Position numbers and translations under genes: made by a program. A stretch of DNA of 12,275 bases, taken from assembly GCA_003551785.1 (NCBI GenBank), contig PUNP01000773.1, positions 1 to 12,275 on the forward strand. Reading direction: 5' to 3'. Below are positions 6,074 through 12,219 of the stretch, in pieces. Position 1 is the first letter of the stretch. Each line of letters begins with the position of its first letter. Below the pieces are notes generated by a model. It saw only the letters and a list, made by a program, of their open reading frames with translations, searched no databases and was not told the DNA's origin. This DNA is from Candidatus Brocadiaceae bacterium. Lineage in GTDB: Bacteria > Planctomycetota > Brocadiia > SM23-32.

Positions 6074-7237
6074 TTACCATTTATCATTATTCTTATAATG
6101 AGCTTTCATATCTTCAAGTGAGCGGTTTTGCACTTTACCGGCCAGGCCGTTTAACCCGAACTCATTGACCAGGAACTCGACGTGCAGCGCAATGCGCTCT
6201 TTGATGAGTTCCATGAGGTCGACAAACGCCTGGACGCCGCTTTCTGCGGGCGGTTCGCGCAGAATGTCAAAAGGTTTCACCGCACCGAAGTAGTCTCTCG
6301 GATCGATAGCGTCCAATTGAGTATCAAGGACTTGCTTCGCGTCTTTCAAGACAGTTTCATCGGCAGCTGCCGGATTATCTTTGAAGAATTTACGGGTAGT
6401 GGCGGTAATACCCAGGCGCAGGTCGGTGTCGATATTGATTTTTCGCAATCCGAATTCGATACCTTCCTTTATCTTTTCCAGCGGAACGCCTTGTGCGCCC
6501 TGGATGTCTCCGCCCAGCTCGTTGATCTCCTTGACCAGTTCCTGTGGAACGGTGGAAGAGCCGTGTCCGACCAGGAAGTGATCATCCACCAATCCGGCAT
6601 CGGCCATATTGTTATAGCTTTGTTTAACGATTTCGGTTTTCAGGTCACTGATATTCGTGCCTTTGTTGGGGCCGTGTGAAGTGCCGTAGGCGATAGCCAG
6701 CGCGTCGGCGTTCGTCCTTTGGAAAAATTCAACGACTCTTTCGGGTTTTGCATAGACGGTTTCTTCACTGACAATGTCTTCCTCGACGCCCGAGAGCTGT
6801 CCGTATTCGCCTTCAACGCCAACGCCTTTGGGGTGGGCGAAACAGACCATGCCGCGGGTGATAGCGACGTTAAGCGGGAATTCCTCTTCACTGGCGTCGA
6901 TCATGATGCCGGTGTAGCCGCTCTCAGCGCATTCTTCGCCTTTTTCCACATTACCGTGGTCAAGGTGCAGCGCTACGGGCAGTTTATGTTCGCTGTTTTC
7001 CATTGCTTTTGTGAGCATATAGAAAATCTTATCCGGACCGCCCTGGAATTTATTGGCACCTTTGGACGCCTGGATAATAGCCGGTGCATCGGCGCGGCGC
7101 AATCCTTCAAGAACGCCCTGAGCCTGAGTGAAGAAGTTGACATTAAATGCCCCGATAGCGGCCGGGTTGCCGGCCTGGGACGCTTTTTCTGCTGCCTGCA
7201 GTACTGTAAATAGTGGACTAAGTTTGTAGTCGCTCAT
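6074..7237 (-). CDS. fba: Class II (zinc) fructose-bisphosphate aldolase
   Basis: This 387-residue enzyme cleaves fructose-1,6-bisphosphate to dihydroxyacetone phosphate and glyceraldehyde-3-phosphate, or makes it in gluconeogenesis. Class II features are in order: GAFNVNFFTQAQ near the N-terminus, HLDHGN (91-96) with the proton-shuttling Asp and first zinc His, SGYTGIMIDAS (107-117), VEGEYG (141-146), GTSHGPNKG with zinc ligand H188, VGHGSS (223-228) with H225 and the phosphate-binding loop, and the substrate-binding NIDTDLR (268-274). It has the longer class II length. The frame is open for 28 more codons upstream, but AAAAGGAG ends 5 bases before the ATG at 7237 and the family N-terminus begins there. 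It lies 133 bases after pfp on the same strand, the enzyme that makes its substrate, and a strong terminator follows. Confidence 0.96.
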   Translation of the reverse strand: MSDYKLSPLFTVLQAAEKASQAGNPAAIGAFNVNFFTQAQGVLEGLRRADAPAIIQASKGANKFQGGPDKIFYMLTKAMENSEHKLPVALHLDHGNVEKGEECAESGYTGIMIDASEEEFPLNVAITRGMVCFAHPKGVGVEGEYGQLSGVEEDIVSEETVYAKPERVVEFFQRTNADALAIAYGTSHGPNKGTNISDLKTEIVKQSYNNMADAGLVDDHFLVGHGSSTVPQELVKEINELGGDIQGAQGVPLEKIKEGIEFGLRKINIDTDLRLGITATTRKFFKDNPAAADETVLKDAKQVLDTQLDAIDPRDYFGAVKPFDILREPPAESGVQAFVDLMELIKERIALHVEFLVNEFGLNGLAGKVQNRSLEDMKAHYKNNDKW

Positions 7238-7302
7238 ATTTTCTCCTTTTAGAGTGAAAGTAAGAAGTGATTCTTCAACGAGACCTGTATTCGAATTAGG
7301 GT

Positions 7303-7358
7303 AGGCGGGCGGTTTGCGCAAGACCTGGGGGGAGGGCTTACGCAGGAGCCGCCCGCCT
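7303..7358. repeat. Long inverted repeat in the pfp-fba intergenic region
   Basis: A perfect 10-bp stem, AGGCGGGCGG (7303-7312) with CCGCCCGCCT (7349-7358), is extended inside by TGCGCAAG (7315-7322) against CTTACGCA (7337-7344), 7 of 8 paired. It lies 13 bases past the pfp stop. No T-run follows on either strand, so it is a poor intrinsic terminator. It could protect the 3' end of pfp mRNA, or set unequal levels of pfp and fba message. Confidence 0.6.
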
Positions 7359-7370
7359 GATGCTTATATT

Positions 7371-8687
7371 TTATGCGATATACGGATTATTTTTGATCTG
7401 CTCCGGAACATTTATTGCGGGAAAGCTGCGGGCGGAAAAATGCGGTATACCCGCCGGGCCGCCGATCAGGTAAATGAATTCATCAATGAAAGCCTGAGTT
7501 GGCCCACTTATCTCATTAATAAATTCAACCGGCACGCTGCGCTCTTTGGCGGCGATATTATCCACTTCGGTAAGAGATGTGGCCGTATGGCTTCCGTCTC
7601 TGGTGAAGATGACGGACTTCTTCGTCTCGTCTGCGACCAGAGCATCGATGCTTGCCGAGCCGACCATGTAGGCTTCCGAGGCATCGACGGAAGACATCAT
7701 GCAGCTCCTCTGGATATGTTGGGGTACGAGCGCCACTTCTTTGACCTGCCCGTGGACGGCATCAACATTGAGTTCATTCTTACAAAGCTGAGCCAGAAAA
7801 AGTGCTGGTGAGAAAGAACTAGAACGTCCATGCTGGATATTTCCATGCTGATCCCTTTCCACGTCATCCGAATAAACTTCAGCGATGCTTTTACCCGAGT
7901 TTACCTCGGTTAAATCTTCCTGGACAACAACGACGGCTTCCCCGAGCCGTGTTACTGTATCGGAAAGTTTATCGAGGAAGGCACTTTTATCGAAGAGAAT
8001 TTCTTTCGACAGGATAATGTGGGGGGGGCGGTCGGGTAAAATTTCACCTTTGGGGTCAACTTTGGCGAATCCGGTTGCCTGAGCCAGCCAGCCGGCCTTT
8101 CTTCCCATGACCTGGTATATAGCCACCGGAGCGATATCCCAGCCCTGCTTTACGGTACCTTCGGACTCATAATTCGCTTTAACTCTGTAAGAACTGTAAT
8201 CGTTATGAACGTTTTTCAAAGCAGTGGCATTATATAATGCCGCCGAACCATAGCCCGGGCAGTGATGAGTGACCGGCAGATCGTTATCGACGGTTTTGAT
8301 ACCGTGAATGACCTGTATATCGGCGAATTCGGCCAACCCCTTAAGCTGATCGGCGGAGTCGTTACCGCCAAAATAAATGACAGCGTCAATACCGAGTTCT
8401 TTAATATTCTCGGCCATTTTTTTATACTGTGGTTCTTTAGGCTTAATTCTGGTCGTGCGCAAGCATGCTCCCGGCCCGTTGAAAGCAAAAGACATAGGGT
8501 CGATATGGGTCAAATCGACGATATTACCTTCGATATTGGCGTTGAGCAGCCCTTCGAGCCCGTTAATCATGCCGAAGACTTCCCAGCCGTTTTTCTGTGC
8601 CTGATCAACGGCTCCGGCTACTTCCCAGTCGATGACCGGTGTAGGGCCACCCGATTCTCCGAGTATTACGCGTTTTTTACCTGCCAT
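7371..8687 (-). CDS. pfp: 6-phosphofructokinase, probably pyrophosphate-dependent
   Basis: This 438-residue protein phosphorylates fructose-6-phosphate at C1. Group A PFK motifs are present: ESGGPTPVID near the N-terminus (nucleotide/PPi loop), FNGPGACLRTTR (69-80), GGNDS (107-111), KTVDND (131-136) with D134 as catalytic base, and MGRKAG (194-199) for substrate binding. Two positions distinguish phosphoryl donors. The residue equal to E. coli G104 is Asp here (D110), and the residue equal to E. coli G124 is Lys (K131). Both are the states known for PPi-using enzymes, where the Asp side chain blocks the ATP alpha-phosphate site. PPi use would make the step reversible. AGGAG lies 7-11 bases before the ATG. 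fba follows after 133 bases. Confidence is high for PFK and good for the PPi donor. Confidence 0.93.
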   Translation of the reverse strand: MAGKKRVILGESGGPTPVIDWEVAGAVDQAQKNGWEVFGMINGLEGLLNANIEGNIVDLTHIDPMSFAFNGPGACLRTTRIKPKEPQYKKMAENIKELGIDAVIYFGGNDSADQLKGLAEFADIQVIHGIKTVDNDLPVTHHCPGYGSAALYNATALKNVHNDYSSYRVKANYESEGTVKQGWDIAPVAIYQVMGRKAGWLAQATGFAKVDPKGEILPDRPPHIILSKEILFDKSAFLDKLSDTVTRLGEAVVVVQEDLTEVNSGKSIAEVYSDDVERDQHGNIQHGRSSSFSPALFLAQLCKNELNVDAVHGQVKEVALVPQHIQRSCMMSSVDASEAYMVGSASIDALVADETKKSVIFTRDGSHTATSLTEVDNIAAKERSVPVEFINEISGPTQAFIDEFIYLIGGPAGIPHFSARSFPAINVPEQIKNNPYIA

Positions 8688-8734
8688 AAATAATTTCTCC
8701 TAATTGTAATGAAAGTAAATTACAGAAAGATAGA

Positions 8735-8764
8735 ATTTTAGTGGTTTGTCCTTTCGATCTTCAA
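8735..8764 (-). promoter_or_regulatory. Sigma-70-type promoter of pfp-fba
   Basis: On the minus strand, -35 TTGAAG (8759-8764) and -10 TAAAAT (8735-8740) are separated by 18 bases. The predicted start near 8728 leaves a leader of about 40 bases with AGGAG before the pfp ATG. The hexamers are identical to those in front of rubredoxin. Confidence 0.5.
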
Positions 8765-8972
8765 TCTCTACATATCACAGAAATGTATGTATGTGCTTCG
8801 GCCGGTTCCGGCTTAAAAAGCCGATACGGCTGATCTAAGCCCTGCTGTTTCAACTCTCAAAGTTAGATACTCAGTACCTATTTCCTTCATCAGGTGCTTT
8901 TTGCGTTGAATTACAAAATGATGGTTAAAAAGTCAAAGCGCCTGTGAGAATACTTCCCAGGAGAGATAGACT

Positions 8973-8991
8973 GTGGTTCACTGAGGACTTA
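8973..8991. repeat. 19-bp dispersed repeat, copy 1
   Basis: GTGGTTCACTGAGGACTTA occurs here and, exactly inverted, at 11386-11404. The two copies flank glnA. Copy 2 abuts the probable 5' end of the group II intron. Confidence 0.85.
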
Positions 8992-9063
8992 TACATTCTC
9001 GATTGAAGCAATAGTATAATAGAAAATTGTATTTTAAGCAAATGAAAGCTGCTAATGTGATTT

Positions 9064-9161
9064 AAGCTGTTTGGTTGATAAGTTGCTGAGCTGTTGATCA
9101 AAGACAACGACACGACGGCAAAGCAGCTTAGCAACTCAACAGCCCATCAGTTCATCAGCTT
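9064..9161. repeat. Imperfect long inverted repeat of GTTGAT/GCTGTTGA-type units
   Basis: The left arm (9064-9098) and the reverse complement of the right arm (9127-9161) both begin AAGCTG and agree at about 22 of 35 positions, with several further G-T pairs possible. Each arm is made of short related units (AGTTGCTGAGCTG on the left, GCTGTTGAGTTGCTAAG on the right, inverted). It could fold into a long hairpin; its function is unknown. Confidence 0.4.
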
Positions 9162-9267
9162 AGACCAAAGTTTTGGCCAAGCATTTTACCTGAAAAGCGG
9201 AGCGACATTTGACATTTGCCTCATATGCACCACTGAAAACTCGTGAAGTGCAGGTTTGAGTTGAGTA

Positions 9268-9501
9268 ATGTGGGCTGATGATATCCTTCAGGTTCAAAAA
9301 AATCCCCCATTATCTTGTATTCAGCGGGTTACCTGTGGTTATCCGGGTAAAATGTTAAATGCACCTCTTCGTTACGATTATATTTGTGAGCACATATTGT
9401 GCAAGATGCTCATGTATTGCGCTAATTGCCGTTTGTGTGTTCAAGCTGATTGGGTGGATTTATTAAAAAGAAAAATCCAGGAAGGGGTAAGAAAGCATTG
9501 A
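9268..9501 (+). CDS. Doubtful cysteine-rich small ORF
   Basis: This open frame encodes 77 residues with seven cysteines, five of them clustered as C40-x4-C45-x5-C51-x2-C54-x2-C57, followed by an amphipathic, Lys-rich C-terminal helix (DWVDLLKRKIQEGVRKH). I do not recognise it. Against it being real: the start has no clear Shine-Dalgarno, and the region carries possible regulatory sites for glnA. In its favour: the Cys spacing and the well-formed C-terminal helix are not what random AT-rich DNA usually gives. If real it could bind a metal. Low confidence. Confidence 0.25.
   Translation: MWADDILQVQKNPPLSCIQRVTCGYPGKMLNAPLRYDYICEHILCKMLMYCANCRLCVQADWVDLLKRKIQEGVRKH
9390..9402. promoter_or_regulatory. 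Dyad GCAC-N5-GTGC upstream of glnA, possible enhancer site
   Basis: GCAC-ATATT-GTGC is a symmetric site about 150 bases before the sigma-54 promoter, a usual distance for an activator such as NtrC. Enteric NtrC sites have GCAC and GTGC half-sites spaced by 7 rather than 5, so the match is only suggestive. It lies inside the doubtful Cys-rich ORF. Confidence 0.3.
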
Positions 9502-9552
9502 GGGGACATTTTAGCTGGTATTGAACGTTCTTGCGGGTATGGCAGCAGATTT

Positions 9553-9568
9553 TTGGCACGAAAATTGT
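9553..9568 (+). promoter_or_regulatory. Sigma-54 (RpoN) promoter of glnA
   Basis: TTGGCACGAAAATTGT matches the -24/-12 consensus TGGCACG-N4-TTGC at every fixed position except the final C, which is T. Spacing between the GG and the -12 G is exact. Transcription would begin near 9580, leaving a leader of about 35 bases with GGAGG before the glnA ATG. A sigma-54 promoter fits nitrogen control of glutamine synthetase and requires an AAA+ activator. Confidence 0.7.
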
Positions 9569-9614
9569 GTTCTGTAAGGCAACGCTAAAAGTTACTTTAA
9601 TTTGGAGGCAGGAA

Positions 9615-10946
9615 ATGGTACAGAAAGATGCAGAATATGTGATGAGGCAGGTGTCGGAAAATAATGTTAGGTTTATAAGACTCTGGTTTACTGACATCCT
9701 GGGGTCGCTGAAGAGTTTTGCTATTACAGACGAAGAGCTGGACAATGCTATGGAAGATGGTATGGGGTTTGACGGCTCTTCTATAGAGGGGTATGCACGG
9801 ATCGAGGAAAGCGATATGATAGCCATGCCCGATCCCTCTACATTCTCGCTCCTGCCATGGCGTCCGACCGAAGACGGTGCGGTGGCGAAAATGTTTTGTG
9901 ACGTCTTGCAGCCGGACGGTACACCTTATGACGGCGATCCGCGTTATGTGCTTAAACGCAACATCGAAAAGGCAAAAAACATGGGGTATGATTATTACGT
10001 TGGGCCTGAGTTGGAGTTTTTCTATTTTAAGGACTGCAAGGGCACGCAGCAGCTCGACAGCGGCGGGTATTTTGATCTTACTCCTCTGGACATCGCCAGC
10101 GACCTGCGGCGGGACACTATCCTGGCACTGAGAAAACTCGGAATACCCGTTGAATACAGCCATCATGAGGTCGCACCGAGTCAGCATGAAATCGACTTGC
10201 GCTATCGCGAGGGGCTGTGCATGGCGGATGCTTCTATGACATACCGGCTGACAGTTAAGGAGATTGCTCTCAAACACGGTGTTTATGCCACCTTCATGCC
10301 CAAGCCGCTCTTTGGCGAGAACGGAAGCGGGATGCATACGCACCAGTCATTATTTAAAGGCGATAAGAATGCCTTCTTTGATCCAGAAGACGAGTACAGC
10401 CTCTCAAAAGAAGCACGGGGATACATTGCCGGCTTGCTTGTACACGCACGAGAAATCAGCTCGGTTGTGGCTCAGTGGGTCAATTCCTATAAAAGGCTTG
10501 TTCCGGGGTATGAAGCGCCGGTTTACGTCTCATGGGCCAGAAGGAACAGGTCAGCGCTCATCCGGGTGCCGATGTATAAGCCGGGTAACGAGAAGGCTAC
10601 ACGTGTTGAATTCAGATGCCCCGATCCCGCTTGCAACCCTTATCTGGCGTTCGCTGTTATGCTTGCCGCCGGGCTGAAAGGGATCGAAGAGGGGTATGAG
10701 CTGCCTCCGGCCGTTGAAAAGGATATTTTTGAAATGAATTCTTCGCAACGGGCTGATCACAAAATCGATTCTCTTCCCGGCAACCTGGGCGAGGCTATTG
10801 ACGTGACAGAAAAAAGCGATTTCGTGCGTGAAGCATTAGGTGATCACGTATTCGAAAAATTCCTTGAAAACAAGAAAATTGAGTGGGATGCCTACAGAAC
10901 ACATGTGAGTGAGTATGAACTTAAAAAGTACCTCCCGGTGTTGTAG
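9615..10946 (+). CDS. glnA: Glutamine synthetase, type I (GSI-alpha-like)
   Basis: This 443-residue cytoplasmic enzyme makes glutamine from glutamate, ammonia and ATP and would act as a dodecamer. Motifs in order: FTDILGSLKSF (25-35), GFDGSSIEGYARIEESDM (51-68), GPELEFF (130-136) with metal-binding Glu residues, HHEVAPSQHEID (183-194), NGSGMHTHQS (236-245), NSYKRLVPGYEAP (290-302), RRNRSALIRVP (309-319) and VEFRCPDPACNPYLA (331-345). R62 matches the Arg of Bacillus-type GSI-alpha enzymes involved in glutamine feedback. The region that holds the adenylylated Tyr in GSI-beta is shortened, so adenylylation control is unlikely. The frame is open 28 codons further upstream, but GGAGG (9604-9608) and the family N-terminus select 9615. 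The strong sigma-54 promoter sits inside that upstream extension, which also argues against the longer form. Confidence 0.97.
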   Translation: MVQKDAEYVMRQVSENNVRFIRLWFTDILGSLKSFAITDEELDNAMEDGMGFDGSSIEGYARIEESDMIAMPDPSTFSLLPWRPTEDGAVAKMFCDVLQPDGTPYDGDPRYVLKRNIEKAKNMGYDYYVGPELEFFYFKDCKGTQQLDSGGYFDLTPLDIASDLRRDTILALRKLGIPVEYSHHEVAPSQHEIDLRYREGLCMADASMTYRLTVKEIALKHGVYATFMPKPLFGENGSGMHTHQSLFKGDKNAFFDPEDEYSLSKEARGYIAGLLVHAREISSVVAQWVNSYKRLVPGYEAPVYVSWARRNRSALIRVPMYKPGNEKATRVEFRCPDPACNPYLAFAVMLAAGLKGIEEGYELPPAVEKDIFEMNSSQRADHKIDSLPGNLGEAIDVTEKSDFVREALGDHVFEKFLENKKIEWDAYRTHVSEYELKKYLPVL

Positions 10947-11035
10947 GGGCTGACTGAATATTTCAGCAAGACTCGCTCAGAGTTCCGTTTTTCTACCGTC
11001 CTGATGCTTGAGGCAGATGGGAGAGTTCAACGACC

Positions 11036-11278
11036 ATGAACGATTTTTTCCATACTGGTAGCGGTTACTGAAGTGCCAGGAAGACGACCGGGCCAGAAAA
11101 AATGCTCATGGAAGTGCTCCGTATACTGGGGTCTCAGTGGCGAATGAAGGGGGGAACGGTAATGATTGCCTCTCCTGACGCAGATACTTTATTTGTTGAC
11201 GCTGCCTGCGGGTCTGCCGGTGATGTTACGGCCGGCCCGCAGGTGATTTACCTTTTCGGTGAAGGGGTAAGCTCGTGA
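11036..11278 (+). pseudogene. Broken GAF-domain fragment resembling the N-terminus of NifA-type sigma-54 activators
   Basis: From ATG 11102 an open frame of 58 codons ends with TGA at 11276-11278. Its protein reads EVLRILGSQWRMKGGTVMIA, then PDADTLFVDAACGSA and YLFGEGVSS. This follows the GAF domain of NifA and related regulators: leading helix, GMxRGTVxLLDP, LxIEAAxGLS, and RYRLGEGVTG. The same frame is open upstream to ATG 11036, apart from one TGA (11069-11071). After the GEGV motif the family pattern seems to continue in another frame (VMQTNRQKI, compare VVQTGRPxIVP), which suggests a frameshift near 11275. The AAA+ and DNA-binding domains are absent. I infer a degraded relic; the GAF match is from memory and other GAF proteins are possible. 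Confidence 0.5.
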
Positions 11279-11289
11279 TGCAAACGAAT

Positions 11290-11321
11290 AGGCAAAAAAT
11301 CAGCAAATTTTGCCTTTTTTT
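11290..11321 (+). terminator. Intrinsic terminator downstream of glnA
   Basis: Stem AGGCAAAA (11290-11297) pairs perfectly with TTTTGCCT (11308-11315) around a 10-base loop, and seven T (11315-11321) follow. It faces the plus strand and is the first good terminator after glnA, about 345 bases beyond its stop. A weaker hairpin, GCTGA with TCAGC, lies directly after glnA (about 10950-10967) but lacks a T-run. Confidence 0.75.
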
Positions 11322-11385
11322 GGTCAGTTCATGCATATTTTCCCGGCCCTGCACGGAGCTGAGACATATTTTCCACTTCGCCACG

Positions 11386-11404
11386 TAAGTCCTCAGTGAA
11401 CCAC
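11386..11404. repeat. 19-bp dispersed repeat, copy 2 (inverted)
   Basis: TAAGTCCTCAGTGAACCAC is the exact reverse complement of 8973-8991. It ends one or two bases before the inferred 5' end of the group II intron, and identity with copy 1 is lost at that point. Confidence 0.85.
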
Positions 11405-11405
11405 G

Positions 11406-12130
11406 GAGCGCCAGGTTAAGTCTGGTGTATCTCTTTGATTGAAAAGTATCAAATATGGTAATTACCCGTTCACCATATAGCAGCGGTTCCTCATGGAAGG
11501 GTGACCCGACATGAGAAGCGAATCGGTGAGATGTAATACTCTTGCAAAGCAGGTAACACCTGTAGACTGCGAAAGCGTGAGCCCTAAATGTAAAAACTGA
11601 ACTCGTTACGGCCTCGTTACACAAAATTAGGTGCGGTCAGTCAGCCGTGGATGCTGAAATCTGAAACCCACAGGGAAGAAACGGGCATAAGCACCTGTGG
11701 GGCATCTCGGGGTGATAGGGGAGAGCGCGCGCAGAAAGATGCACAAAGGAACCTGGGAGACCCGTTACGTCTTGGCTCGAAGCCAAAGAAGTGTTGGGAA
11801 TAAATAACCAGCATGACTGACGCAGACGGGAGTCGGAGAGGCCCATAGTAGAAAAGAGACTCTGGAAACAGAGTGGAGCGAAGGGGCCTTATTGTAGATA
11901 AGCTGAGTGAGAAGGGTGGTGTGCCGCTTGGACGAAAGTCCGATTACGGAATCATCTGGCAATCTGTAATTAGGTTGTCGGTGAACTCATCATCTGGAGA
12001 TAGAAGCTATACTGGAAGGCGAAGCTGGATGTCAGCGTGTGCTTTTCGGTGAAATCTGCAAGAGAGCTGTATGCGGGAAAACCGCATGTGCGGTTCGACG
12101 AGGGGGAGGGTTAAGCCCTCCCTACTCTAC
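11406..12130 (+). ncRNA. Group II intron ribozyme lacking its reverse transcriptase
   Basis: Domain V is the decisive feature: 12064-12096 begins GAGC with the catalytic AGC triad, forms an outer stem (GAGCTGTAT against GTGCGGTTC) and an inner stem (GCGG against CCGC) with a GAAAA-type cap, like the conserved 34-nt hairpin. Domain VI follows: GGGAGGG (12104-12110) pairs with CCCTCCC (12116-12122), GAG with CTC (12125-12127), and A12124 is left unpaired as the likely branch point 6-7 bases from an AC end near 12130. Upstream, stretches such as 11513-11533, 11568-11590 and 11805-11850 resemble, from memory, domain I-III sequence of bacterial introns. The likely 5' end is GAGCG (11406-11410), followed by the hairpin CCAGG/TCTGG; the consensus is GUGYG, so one base is changed. 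Domain IV holds no ORF. It is ORF-less, and either mobilised in trans or dead. Confidence 0.7.
12064..12127 (+). ncRNA. Group II intron domains V and VI
   Basis: Domain V (12064-12096) is the catalytic hairpin that binds the active-site metals. Domain VI (about 12100-12127) carries the bulged adenosine (A12124) used for lariat formation. The pairing is complete, so the 3' half of the ribozyme looks functional even though the 5' splice site is non-consensus. Confidence 0.75.
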
Positions 12131-12174
12131 TGGCATCTCCACCGGCACAGGGTACGGTGGAGAAGAGTTAACGA

Positions 12175-12189
12175 GGTTCACTGAATATT
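12175..12189 (+). promoter_or_regulatory. 15-bp motif shared upstream of the first and last genes
   Basis: GGTTCACTGAATATT (12175-12189) recurs as GGTTCATTGAATATT at 221-235, 14 of 15 identical. The copies lie 30 and 33 bases before the ATGs at 12220 and 269. GTTA-ACG-type sequence precedes both. It may be a regulatory site or part of a dispersed repeat. Confidence 0.35.
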
Positions 12190-12219
12190 TTCACGTTTGA
12201 ATTGTCTACAGAGGATTAA

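Larger units (their letters stand above)
8765..9267. other. Long intergenic region with hairpins and repeats
   Basis: No ORF is convincing here. It holds a palindrome GCCGG-TT-CCGGC (8801-8812) overlapping CGGCTT (8809-8814) paired with AAGCCG (8818-8823), and a 10-bp stem CAGGTGCTTT (8891-8900) with AAAGCGCCTG (8935-8944), one G-T wobble, around a 34-base loop. It also holds one copy of a dispersed 19-bp repeat and a long imperfect inverted repeat, listed separately. Confidence 0.5.

Noticed and set aside
6074..7321. Longer aldolase starting at 7321
   Set aside because: The extra 28 residues do not resemble class II aldolases, overlap the spacer hairpin, and lack a ribosome binding site, while AAAAGGAG precedes the ATG at 7237.
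9597..10343. 248-codon minus-strand frame inside glnA
   Set aside because: It is a shadow of the unmistakable glnA gene; no start signal or known motif.
11226..11624. 132-codon minus-strand frame downstream of glnA
   Set aside because: It runs antisense through a terminator, the 19-bp repeat and intron domain I, and its translation has no family resemblance.
11631..11635. GTGCG as the 5' end of the group II intron
   Set aside because: It matches the 5' consensus, but sequence further upstream (11406-11630) already resembles intron domain I, including the usual first hairpin at 11411-11425. This makes 11406 the better start, though 11631 cannot be fully excluded.
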